From NCBI GenBank assembly GCA_030615435.1, contig JAUWZH010000170.1:1-5851 (forward strand): a DNA stretch of 5,851 nucleotides. Reading direction: 5' to 3'. Shown here in pieces: positions 1 through 5,633 of this stretch; the stretch's first letter is position 1; every line of letters begins with the position of its first letter. A program made the position numbers and the translations under genes. The stretch is from Candidatus Brocadiaceae bacterium (lineage in GTDB: Bacteria; Planctomycetota; Brocadiia; SM23-32). Below the pieces are notes generated by a model. The model had not been told where the DNA came from, made no database searches, and worked only from the letters and a program-made list of their open reading frames with translations.

Positions 1-1
1 G

Positions 2-22
2 TTGCTGCATCTTATGTAGCAA
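2..22 (+). other. Short perfect-looking hairpin at the left edge
   Basis: Bases 2-10 can pair with 14-22 (TTGCTGCAT against ATGTAGCAA, one G-T wobble), leaving a three-base loop. No T-run follows it directly. It lies just before a second hairpin that does have one. It may be part of the 3' untranslated region of a gene to the left or of a small RNA; the window edge prevents a decision. Confidence 0.4.
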
Positions 23-27
23 TAACA

Positions 28-71
28 GCGCCCCATTTCGATTTGTTCTCCAGGGACGGGGCGCCCTTTTT
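28..71 (+). terminator. Candidate rho-independent terminator of an upstream gene
   Basis: A fully G/C stem of seven base pairs (GCGCCCC at 28-34 with GGGGCGC at 58-64) is followed two bases later by TTTTT at 67-71. A shorter alternative hairpin, AGGG at 52-55 with CCCT at 64-67, abuts the same T-run. The loop of the longer form, about 23 bases, is large for a classical terminator, which lowers confidence. It would end a + strand transcript entering from the left and separate it from mutS. Confidence 0.4.
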
Positions 72-91
72 ATGCCTCTGATTTTCGCCTT

Positions 92-135
92 TTTTCTCAA
101 ACCGCGCGCACATTTCTCTCAAACCGCGCGCACAT
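92..135 (+). repeat. 22-bp tandem direct repeat upstream of mutS
   Basis: Two adjacent 22-bp copies lie at 92-113 and 114-135 and differ at one base only (94 versus 116). The identical 19-base part is TCTCAAACCGCGCGCACAT. The 22-bp period is about two DNA helical turns, so a protein binding each copy would sit on the same face. The second copy ends 19 bp before the -35 box of the putative mutS promoter, where an activator site is often found. It could equally be a chance tandem duplication without function. Confidence 0.7.
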
Positions 136-154
136 GACCACCCCCTGAGCGGCA

Positions 155-183
155 TTGACAGGGCCCCTTCCCGCTGATAAGGT
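155..183 (+). promoter_or_regulatory. Sigma70-like promoter for mutS
   Basis: A perfect -35 hexamer TTGACA lies at 155-160. The -10 candidates are GATAAG at 176-181 (15-bp spacer, four of six consensus bases) or TAAGGT at 178-183 (17-bp spacer, three of six). Neither -10 is strong, so strength or the need for an activator is open. Transcription would start near 188, leaving a leader of about 50 bases before the mutS ATG. Confidence 0.45.
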
Positions 184-190
184 ACGCAGG

Positions 191-205
191 GGAGGCGGCG
201 CCTCC
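191..205 (+). promoter_or_regulatory. Small leader hairpin enclosing a purine-rich SD-like sequence
   Basis: GGAGGC at 191-196 pairs with GCCTCC at 200-205 around a three-base loop. The only strong Shine-Dalgarno-like run upstream of mutS (GGGGAGG, 189-195) is inside this stem and more than 40 bases from the ATG, too far to serve it directly. The bases just before the ATG (GGGGCGGGC, 229-237) give only a weak ribosome-binding match. Whether the hairpin affects translation is unknown. Confidence 0.3.
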
Positions 206-237
206 TCCTCGACCTCCGGCAACCCCTCGGGGCGGGC

Positions 238-2871
238 ATGGCGAAGTCAGAATCCACTCCCGTGATGCGCCAGTATCTGGCCTTCAAGAACAAGCACCGG
301 GATGCCGTGCTGCTTTTCCGGATGGGGGACTTCTACGAGATGTTCTTCGAGGACGCCAAGACCGCCGCCCGGGTGCTCGGTCTCGCCCTGACAAGCCGGG
401 AGAAGGGTGAGGGCGCCGTGCCGATGGCCGGGTTCCCGCATCATTCGGCCGATAACTACATCAAGCGCCTCATCCAGGCGGGCCACCGGGTCGCCGTCTG
501 CGAGCAGGTGCAGGACCCCCGCCAGGCCAATGGGCTGGTGGAGCGCGACGTGACGCGCGTCATAACCGCCGGCACGATCACCGAGGAGGACATCCTCGAC
601 CGCCGGGCCAACAACTTCCTGGCAGCCGTCTGCCAGGCGGACGGCGGGTTCGGCCTGGCCTGGGTTGACCTGTCCACGGGGGGCTTCGAGCTGGAAGACG
701 TGGCGCCGGGGGGGCTCGCCGACAGCCTGAGGCGGCTCTCGCCGGCCGAGTGTCTCCTGCCGGAGGCCGAGGCCGACGGGCCGGACGAGCGCCACCCGGC
801 CCTCGCAGAGCTGGGTGCAGAGTGCCTCATCACGCGCCGCCCGCCATGGGAGTTTTCGCAGCAAGACGCCCGTCGCCGCCTCAACGAGCAATTCGGCACG
901 GCGACCCTGGACGGCTTCGGCTGCGAAGGAATGGGACCGGCCATCGGGGCGGCCGGGGCGGTGCTGTCCTACCTGCAGGAAACCCAGAATGGAAAGCTCG
1001 CCCACATCACCCGCATTGCGCCGTTCCGCAGCGCCCAATACCTGATTCTGGACAGGACGACCCAGCACTCCCTGGAGCTGGTGAGGACGATGCGCGGCTC
1101 CGACCAGGAGGGCAGCCTGCTGGCGGTGCTGGACGCCACGCAGACCTCCCCGGGGGCGCGCCTGCTGCGCCGCTGGCTCCTCACCCCGCTGAAGGACAAG
1201 GACGGGATCGAGGCGAGGCTGGACGCGGTGGAGGAGCTGCTCTCCCAACCGGCGCTGCGCCGACAGTTGGCCGAGTCCCTTCGGGGCATCTACGACATCG
1301 AGCGTCTGACCACCAAGGTCTCCTGCGCTCGGGCCAACGCCCGGGACCTCGTGGCCCTTCGCAGCTCACTGGAGCAGGTGCCGGCGCTCATCGAGGAACT
1401 CGCCGGCGCCGAGTGCAAGCTTCTCAGCGCGCTGAGGGAACGCCTCGATCCCCTGCCGGAGGTCGCGGGGCTTATCGCCGGCGCCATCCACTCCGATCCC
1501 CCGGCCACGCTGACGGAAGGCGGGATCATCCGCGACGGCCACAGCCCGGAGCTGGACGAACTGCGCCAGACCACCCGCGAGGGCAAGGGATGGCTCGCCC
1601 GCTTCGAGGCGCAGGAGGGCCGGCGCACGGGCATCCCGTCCCTGAAAGTCGGCTTCAACAGGGTCTTCGGCTATTACATCGAGGTCACCAACGCGCATCG
1701 GGACAGGGTGCCCGAGAACTACATGCGCAAGCAGACCTTGAAGAACGCCGAGCGCTACATCACCCCGGAACTCAAGGAGTGGGAGTCGAAGGTGCTCAGC
1801 GCGGCCGACCGGGCGGTGGAACTGGAGCAGGAGCTCTTCCACCAGGTGCGCCGGGAAGTGGGTTCGCACGCCGCCAGGCTCCAGCGCACCGCCGGGGCGG
1901 TGGCCGAGTTGGACGTGCTGCTTTCCCTGGCCACCACCTCGGCCCAGCGCGGCTACGTGCGCCCGACCATGTCGGAAGGGACCGAACTGTGCATTCGGGA
2001 CGGCCGCCACCCCGTTCTGGAGCAGATCATGGCGGACCGCTTCGTCCCCAACAGCGTGGAGATGGACGGAGATGAGGTCAGGGAGCTCATCGTCACGGGC
2101 CCGAACATGGCCGGCAAGAGCGTCTACATCCGCCAGACGGCCCTGCTGGTCTTGATGGCCCAGATGGGCTCTTTCGTGCCGGCGCGCAGCGCCACGATCG
2201 GCATAGTGGACAGGATATTCACCCGCGTGGGGGCGAGCGACGAACAGGCCCGCGGCCAGAGCACCTTCATGGTCGAGATGATCGAGGTCGCCAACATCCT
2301 CAACAACGCCACCCCGCGCAGCCTCATCATCCTGGACGAGGTGGGCCGGGGAACGAGCACCTTTGACGGGGTGAGCATTGCGTGGGCGACCGCCGAGCAC
2401 ATCCACGACCGCATAGGCGCCCGCACGCTCTTCGCCACGCACTACCACGAGCTGGCCCAACTCGCCACCACCCTGTCGGGCGTGCGGAACCTGAACGTGG
2501 CCGTGCGGGAGTGGCAGGGCGAGGTCATATTCCTGCACCGCATCGTGCCCGGCCACAGCGACCAGAGCTACGGCATTCACGTGGCGCAGATCGCCGGCGT
2601 CCCCCTTCACGTAGTGGACAGGGCCCGCGGCATCCTGCACCACCTGGAGGCAAACGCGATCGGCCCCGACGAGCAGCCCCGCTTCGCCCCAAGCGAGAAG
2701 GGCAGCCCCCGGCCCAGGACCTTACAGATGCCGCTGTTCCAGCCGCTGGAGGCGGAGGTGCGTCAGGAACTGCTCGGCCTGGACATCGGGTGCATCACGC
2801 CCCTCGATGCGCTGAAGAAGCTCGACGAGCTGGTGCGGCGGCTCAGAGACGAGCAGCACCCCGAGCAGTAA
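238..2871 (+). CDS. mutS: DNA mismatch repair protein MutS
   Basis: This is the mismatch sensor of methyl-independent or methyl-directed repair. A cytosolic dimer clamps DNA, finds mispairs and small loops, and uses ATP to become a sliding clamp that recruits MutL. The 877-residue product is a normal length (E. coli MutS has 853). The N-terminal mismatch-binding domain carries the wedge motif GDFYEMF with Phe32 and Glu34. Connector, core and clamp domains follow, with FGYYIEV near 477-483. The ATPase domain has Walker A GPNMAGKS (621-628), the DEQARGQSTF signature (668-677), Walker B LIILDEVGRG with Asp700-Glu701, and FATHYHEL (732-739). QMPLF at 830-834 matches the beta-clamp-binding motif known in E. 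coli MutS, and a conserved helical tail (about 842-877) resembles the tetramerisation region. ATG238 is the first in-frame ATG after a stop at 178-180, and the N-terminus aligns with the family. No mutL is adjacent. Confidence 0.98.
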   Translation: MAKSESTPVMRQYLAFKNKHRDAVLLFRMGDFYEMFFEDAKTAARVLGLALTSREKGEGAVPMAGFPHHSADNYIKRLIQAGHRVAVCEQVQDPRQANGLVERDVTRVITAGTITEEDILDRRANNFLAAVCQADGGFGLAWVDLSTGGFELEDVAPGGLADSLRRLSPAECLLPEAEADGPDERHPALAELGAECLITRRPPWEFSQQDARRRLNEQFGTATLDGFGCEGMGPAIGAAGAVLSYLQETQNGKLAHITRIAPFRSAQYLILDRTTQHSLELVRTMRGSDQEGSLLAVLDATQTSPGARLLRRWLLTPLKDKDGIEARLDAVEELLSQPALRRQLAESLRGIYDIERLTTKVSCARANARDLVALRSSLEQVPALIEELAGAECKLLSALRERLDPLPEVAGLIAGAIHSDPPATLTEGGIIRDGHSPELDELRQTTREGKGWLARFEAQEGRRTGIPSLKVGFNRVFGYYIEVTNAHRDRVPENYMRKQTLKNAERYITPELKEWESKVLSAADRAVELEQELFHQVRREVGSHAARLQRTAGAVAELDVLLSLATTSAQRGYVRPTMSEGTELCIRDGRHPVLEQIMADRFVPNSVEMDGDEVRELIVTGPNMAGKSVYIRQTALLVLMAQMGSFVPARSATIGIVDRIFTRVGASDEQARGQSTFMVEMIEVANILNNATPRSLIILDEVGRGTSTFDGVSIAWATAEHIHDRIGARTLFATHYHELAQLATTLSGVRNLNVAVREWQGEVIFLHRIVPGHSDQSYGIHVAQIAGVPLHVVDRARGILHHLEANAIGPDEQPRFAPSEKGSPRPRTLQMPLFQPLEAEVRQELLGLDIGCITPLDALKKLDELVRRLRDEQHPEQ

Positions 2872-2872
2872 C

Positions 2873-2936
2873 GCCACGCGCCCGGGCCTTCCCCCAGACC
2901 TGCGCCGCCTCCGAAGACGCGGCGGGGCGCGATGGC
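2873..2936 (+). terminator. Nested stem-loop between mutS and the convergent oxidoreductase gene
   Basis: Just after the mutS stop, bases 2873-2883 pair with 2925-2936 (eleven pairs, A2932 bulged). Inside, CGCCGC at 2903-2908 pairs with GCGGCG at 2919-2924, so the inner helix abuts the outer one. The structure is GC-rich and should be stable in transcripts of either strand. Neither side has a T-run, so it is not a classical intrinsic terminator; it may act as a pause or 3' stabilising structure between convergent genes, or with Rho. Chance pairing in GC-rich DNA is possible. Confidence 0.35.
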
Positions 2937-2983
2937 CGCGCGCCAGGGAACCGACATGGGGAGCCGGCAGCTCGCCCGGCTGG

Positions 2984-4000
2984 TCAGAGCTCCACAACCT
3001 GCCCGGTCTCGATGGACCGGACCTCGGCCTCGACGAGCTCTATGGAAAAGGCCGCGGATTCGGGCGTCACCACGCCGGGCAGTTCGTCGTTCTCAATGCA
3101 CTTCACCAGGTAGGCGAGTTCCTCGTGATAGCCGTCGGTGTGCCTGAGTTCGGGGTGGGTGCTGCTTGACTCAGCGATCTCCATCAGCGCCGGCGTGTTC
3201 GCGCTGCTGAACGCGAGGCAGCCCTTCTCGAAGGATGCGAGGTATCTCATCTCGAAGCCGAACGCCGGCGGCAGCGCCATGTTCGCGCCGCTGCACACCG
3301 AGATCTTGTCCTCGTAGACGTAGACTGTCTCCACGATGTCGTAGCCGCCGCTGGGACCGATGGCGCCCGTGGAGCAGACCGCTTTCGGCCGCCCCAGCAG
3401 GTAATGAACGAAATCCGCGTCGTGCACGTTCAGGTCGAGCACGGCCCCGCCGCTGAGCTCGGCGTCTTTCATCCAGTGCCGCCACGTCCAATCGGGACTG
3501 CTGCACCCGCGCCAGAACCGCGCCGAGCACAGCCGGCCCATCCGGCCCGACTCCACCGTCTCCTTCAGGTACGCGTATTCGGGCCAGAACCGGATGCACT
3601 GGGCGATCATCAGCTTGACGTCCTTACCTTCCAGGGCGTCGAGGACCCGTTGACACTCCTTTGTGCTGAGGGCCATCGGCTTCTCGCAGAGCACGTTCTT
3701 GCCGGCCTCGATCGCGCTGATCGTGCATTCGGCGTGCAGGTAGGTGGGGAGGCAGATGTCCACCAGGTCCACCTCCGGGTCCCGGAGCAGTTCGCCGGGG
3801 TCGCTGTATGTCCTGTGCCGCTGCGGGTCAATGACGGCGGCGCCCTCTCCCAGGTTGAACGCCGTGGAACTCGCGCCCGGCTTCAGCCTCTCCTCTTCCA
3901 CGTCGGCGAGAGCCACCACTTCGGCGCCCGGCAGTCCCTCGTAAATGCCGAAGTGCATGTTGCCCATCCCGCCGAGACCGATTATTCCCACCTTGACCAT
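2984..4000 (-). CDS. Gfo/Idh/MocA-family NAD(P)-dependent oxidoreductase
   Basis: This is a complete 338-residue member of the glucose-fructose oxidoreductase / inositol dehydrogenase / MocA family, cytosolic enzymes that oxidise or reduce sugars, inositols and their derivatives with a nicotinamide cofactor. The N-terminal Rossmann fold has VGIIGLGGMG with the GxGxxG glycines 8, 10 and 13. The conserved CEKPMAL gives Lys107, which in characterised members contacts substrate and cofactor. The C-terminal alpha/beta domain has SGGAVLDLNVHDAD; Asp189 and His193 have the D-x3-H spacing of the inositol dehydrogenase catalytic pair. RFWPEY (138-142 region) is also typical. Eleven cysteines are scattered without metal-site spacing. 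The start at 4000 is chosen because AAAGGAG lies six bases upstream; an upstream in-frame ATG at 4183 would add 61 residues unlike the family and precede the predicted promoter. The gene stands alone, so its substrate cannot be inferred from neighbours. Confidence 0.93.
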   Translation of the reverse strand: MVKVGIIGLGGMGNMHFGIYEGLPGAEVVALADVEEERLKPGASSTAFNLGEGAAVIDPQRHRTYSDPGELLRDPEVDLVDICLPTYLHAECTISAIEAGKNVLCEKPMALSTKECQRVLDALEGKDVKLMIAQCIRFWPEYAYLKETVESGRMGRLCSARFWRGCSSPDWTWRHWMKDAELSGGAVLDLNVHDADFVHYLLGRPKAVCSTGAIGPSGGYDIVETVYVYEDKISVCSGANMALPPAFGFEMRYLASFEKGCLAFSSANTPALMEIAESSSTHPELRHTDGYHEELAYLVKCIENDELPGVVTPESAAFSIELVEAEVRSIETGQVVEL

Positions 4001-4006
4001 GGGTTG

Positions 4007-4013
4007 CTCCTTT
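4007..4013 (-). promoter_or_regulatory. Ribosome binding site of the oxidoreductase gene
   Basis: Read on the minus strand, AAAGGAG is followed by six bases (CAACCC) and then the ATG at 4000. This is a strong Shine-Dalgarno match at a normal distance and decides the start against the longer open frame. Confidence 0.8.
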
Positions 4014-4024
4014 CTCCGAGCCAC

Positions 4025-4041
4025 ATTCCATAAATAGGAAT
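4025..4041. promoter_or_regulatory. AT-rich inverted repeat in the oxidoreductase leader
   Basis: ATTCC at 4025-4029 and GGAAT at 4037-4041 are inverted arms around a seven-base AT-only spacer (ATAAATA). It stands out as an AT-rich island in GC-rich surroundings and lies between the predicted minus-strand promoter and the ribosome binding site. It could be an operator for a dimeric repressor. The arms are only five bases, so function is speculative. Confidence 0.25.
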
Positions 4042-4084
4042 CGCACCGCCGCGCCGCAGATCGGGAGGGCCGACTTTCTTCCCC

Positions 4085-4114
4085 TTGCCCGACGATGCCC
4101 CGGGTGTGTATTCT
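4085..4114 (+). promoter_or_regulatory. Possible lpxK promoter, overlapping the divergent one
   Basis: TTGCCC at 4085-4090 and TATTCT at 4109-4114 are separated by 18 bp, each matching four of six consensus bases. Transcription would start near 4121, giving a leader of about 110 bases before the TTG start of lpxK. If right, the in-frame ATG at 4095 would lie upstream of the transcript. The -10 element shares its bases with the -10 of the minus-strand promoter, so this could be a by-product of that AT-rich hexamer. Confidence 0.3.
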
Positions 4115-4137
4115 ACCGGAGACATCCCCGATTGCAA
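4110..4137 (-). promoter_or_regulatory. Sigma70-like promoter for the oxidoreductase gene
   Basis: On the minus strand, TTGCAA (4137-4132) and TAGAAT (4115-4110) are separated by 16 bp. The -10 matches five of six consensus bases and the -35 four of six. Transcription would begin near 4103 and give a leader of about 100 bases that contains the AT-rich inverted repeat and the strong ribosome binding site. Confidence 0.5.
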
Positions 4138-4221
4138 GGACTGGAAAACAGGGAGCGTCCGAGCCGGTTGCGTGGGTTTGCACGGCGCAGGATGGACTTC
4201 GCCCGAGCCCCGCGAGGCAGC

Positions 4222-4226
4222 AGGAG
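4222..4226 (+). promoter_or_regulatory. Ribosome binding site selecting a TTG start for lpxK
   Basis: AGGAG lies six bases before TTG at 4233. No comparable purine run precedes the in-frame ATG at 4095, which follows a C-rich stretch. This site, with the family-like protein beginning only after it, decides the start. Confidence 0.65.
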
Positions 4227-4232
4227 AGCGGG

Positions 4233-5396
4233 TTGGCTCTGAACAGGAAGATCGTTGCCTTTCACCGAAGGCTGAGCGACCCGCGCCAACGGGGAGCGGG
4301 CATCGCCCTCTGCCGCGCTCTGCTGCGCCCGGCTTCGCTCGGCTACGGCGCGGCGGTTTGCCTGAGGAACCGCGCCTACGATCGTGGCTGGAAAGGGGTC
4401 CACCGGGCCGCAGTCCCGGTCATCAGCGTCGGCAACATCACCGCCGGCGGCACGGGCAAGACGCCCTTCACGGCCTGGCTCACTGAGGTGCTGCTGCGCC
4501 GCGGCCTGCGCCCGGCCATCCTCAGCCGCGGGTACGGCAGGCAGCGGCGGTCCGGGCTGGACGACGAGAACCAGTTGCTCAGCACCCTCGCCTGCGGCGT
4601 GCCGATCGTGGTTGATCCGGACAGGGTGCGCGGCGCATCGCGGGCCGTCGCCGTCCACGGGGCGGAGGTGCTGGTGCTGGACGACGGGTTTCAACACCGC
4701 CGTCTGGCGCGCGACCTGGACATCGTGCTGGTGGATGCGCTGAATCCCTTCGGCGCTGGCAGCGCGCCCCGTGCCGGGGCCGGCTTGCCCGACAGCGCCC
4801 TGCCGCCGCCGGGCGGACACCTGCTTCCGCGGGGGCTGTTGAGGGAGCCGCCCTCGGCTCTCGGGCGGGCCGACTTCGTCGTGCTGACCCGCTCCGACCA
4901 GGTGCCGCAGCCCTACATCGAGGGGCTTCGCGAAAGCCTCGCGCGCCATGGTGCGCAGCCGCCCCCGGCCCTCGCCGTGCACCGGCCCGTCGGCCTTCGC
5001 CGCGTGGGCGAAGCCCCTCCGCGCGTCATTCGGCGGGGAAAAGGGGAGGAGCCCGGCCCGGCGCTGGAGGACCTCTCAAAGGGCCGCTGGGGGGGCTTCT
5101 GTGGCCTTGGCAATCCCGAGGCCTTCCGCCTGACACTGGAAGGGCTGGGGGCGGAGCTTGCGAGTTTCGCCGCCTTCCCCGACCATCACCGCTACCGCGC
5201 GGACGAACTCGCCTCCTTGCTCGAGGAGGCGCGCCAGGCAGGCTGCCGGGCCGTGGTGACCACCGAGAAAGACGCCATCAAGCTCGAAGCCCTTCTCTCC
5301 CCCACGCCGCCGATTCCCGTGCTCGCCCTCCAGGTCCGCATGGAGGTCGCCGAAGGGCGGTCAGAGCTGGAGCGGCTCATCGCCTCGGCCCTGTGA
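4233..5396 (+). CDS. lpxK: Tetraacyldisaccharide 4'-kinase (lipid A 4'-kinase)
   Basis: LpxK transfers the gamma-phosphate of ATP to the 4' position of tetraacyldisaccharide-1-phosphate to make lipid IVA, at the inner face of the inner membrane. The 387-residue product (from TTG4233) has an N-terminal hydrophobic, basic stretch (about 22-54, ending RNRAYDRGW) typical of LpxK membrane association. The P-loop VGNITAGGTGKT is at 66-77, SRGYGR at 98-103, and DDGFQHRRL at 150-158, which holds the acidic catalytic residues of the family. LPRGLLREP is at 198-206, GFCGLGNPEAF at 288-298, FPDHHRY at 315-321 with the conserved histidines, and TTEKDAIKL at 343-351. The frame is open back to ATG4095, but those 46 extra residues are not LpxK-like and lack a ribosome binding site. 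About 18 residues rich in Pro, Ala and Gly are inserted between NPFGAG and GHLLPRG. No other lpx gene is adjacent. Confidence 0.95.
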   Translation: MALNRKIVAFHRRLSDPRQRGAGIALCRALLRPASLGYGAAVCLRNRAYDRGWKGVHRAAVPVISVGNITAGGTGKTPFTAWLTEVLLRRGLRPAILSRGYGRQRRSGLDDENQLLSTLACGVPIVVDPDRVRGASRAVAVHGAEVLVLDDGFQHRRLARDLDIVLVDALNPFGAGSAPRAGAGLPDSALPPPGGHLLPRGLLREPPSALGRADFVVLTRSDQVPQPYIEGLRESLARHGAQPPPALAVHRPVGLRRVGEAPPRVIRRGKGEEPGPALEDLSKGRWGGFCGLGNPEAFRLTLEGLGAELASFAAFPDHHRYRADELASLLEEARQAGCRAVVTTEKDAIKLEALLSPTPPIPVLALQVRMEVAEGRSELERLIASAL

Positions 5397-5633
5397 ACGG
5401 GGACCTGGGCTGCAGGATGTCGGCGGCCACCTCAAGGCGGCCGTCATCGTCGTAGTACTGGAAGGTAAGCTCCCTGCGCCAGGTCGGGGTGGGGCTGAGC
5501 TTGTGCTTTCGGGATATGCGTCGTGTTGACCAGTGTAAGCTGCTTGTTGTCGTCCTCGACTTTCTTGCCCCCCCCCAATGTGCTCCTTGCTGCGCTGCGA
5601 TGGAAATGAGTGGCCTATCACGAAGTCTACCAT
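5377..5633 (-). pseudogene. Frame-broken remnant of an unrecognised gene
   Basis: Three minus-strand frames in succession look coding. The first begins ATG5633 (MVDFVIGHSFPSQ...), with GAAGGTGA eight bases upstream, and runs to a G9 tract (C5568-5576 on +). The second is convincing just after the tract (KKVEDDNKQLTLVNTT, G/C at third position in 12 of 14 codons from its valine to the last threonine). The third covers about 5515 to the TGA at 5379-5377 (WRRELTFQYYDDDGRLEV..., 34 of 39 codons ending in G or C from about 5490). The third frame is open from 5634 but has no ATG and no usable early alternative start, so it cannot be made alone. Two single-base insertions would explain both joins. 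Read without shifts, ATG5633 runs to 5361 as a 90-residue product with a low-complexity Ser/Pro/Thr tail. The end overlaps the lpxK 3' end by 20 bp. Product family not recognised. Confidence 0.5.

Noticed and set aside
247..1248. Minus-strand open frame opposite the mutS 5' half
   Set aside because: Same antisense shadow pattern; low-complexity Arg/Gly/Leu product and no family motif.
750..2075. Plus-strand overlapping open frame inside mutS (441 codons)
   Set aside because: Its product is almost entirely Arg, Gly, Pro and Ala, as expected from an out-of-frame reading of GC-rich coding DNA.
1366..2643. Long open frame on the minus strand opposite mutS (about 425 codons)
   Set aside because: It lies wholly antisense to mutS motifs, its product is rich in His, Ala, Gly, Arg and Val without a recognisable fold, and it is the usual side effect of GC-rich codon use in mutS.
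3404..4033. Plus-strand open frame opposite the oxidoreductase gene
   Set aside because: Antisense to a clearly recognised protein; no ribosome binding site and no recognisable domain.
4001..4183. N-terminal extension of the oxidoreductase to an ATG at 4183
   Set aside because: The Rossmann fold begins properly at 4000 with a strong ribosome binding site, and the extension runs through the predicted promoter.
4095..4232. N-terminal extension of LpxK from ATG4095
   Set aside because: No Shine-Dalgarno sequence, not LpxK-like, and overlaps the predicted divergent promoters; TTG4233 has a good site.
4113..4982. Minus-strand open frame opposite lpxK (289 codons)
   Set aside because: Antisense shadow of the conserved LpxK P-loop and DDGFQH regions; product has no family features.
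5397..5450. Possible terminator for lpxK
   Set aside because: Only short GGCC-type palindromes are seen and no T-run follows, so nothing supports an intrinsic terminator.
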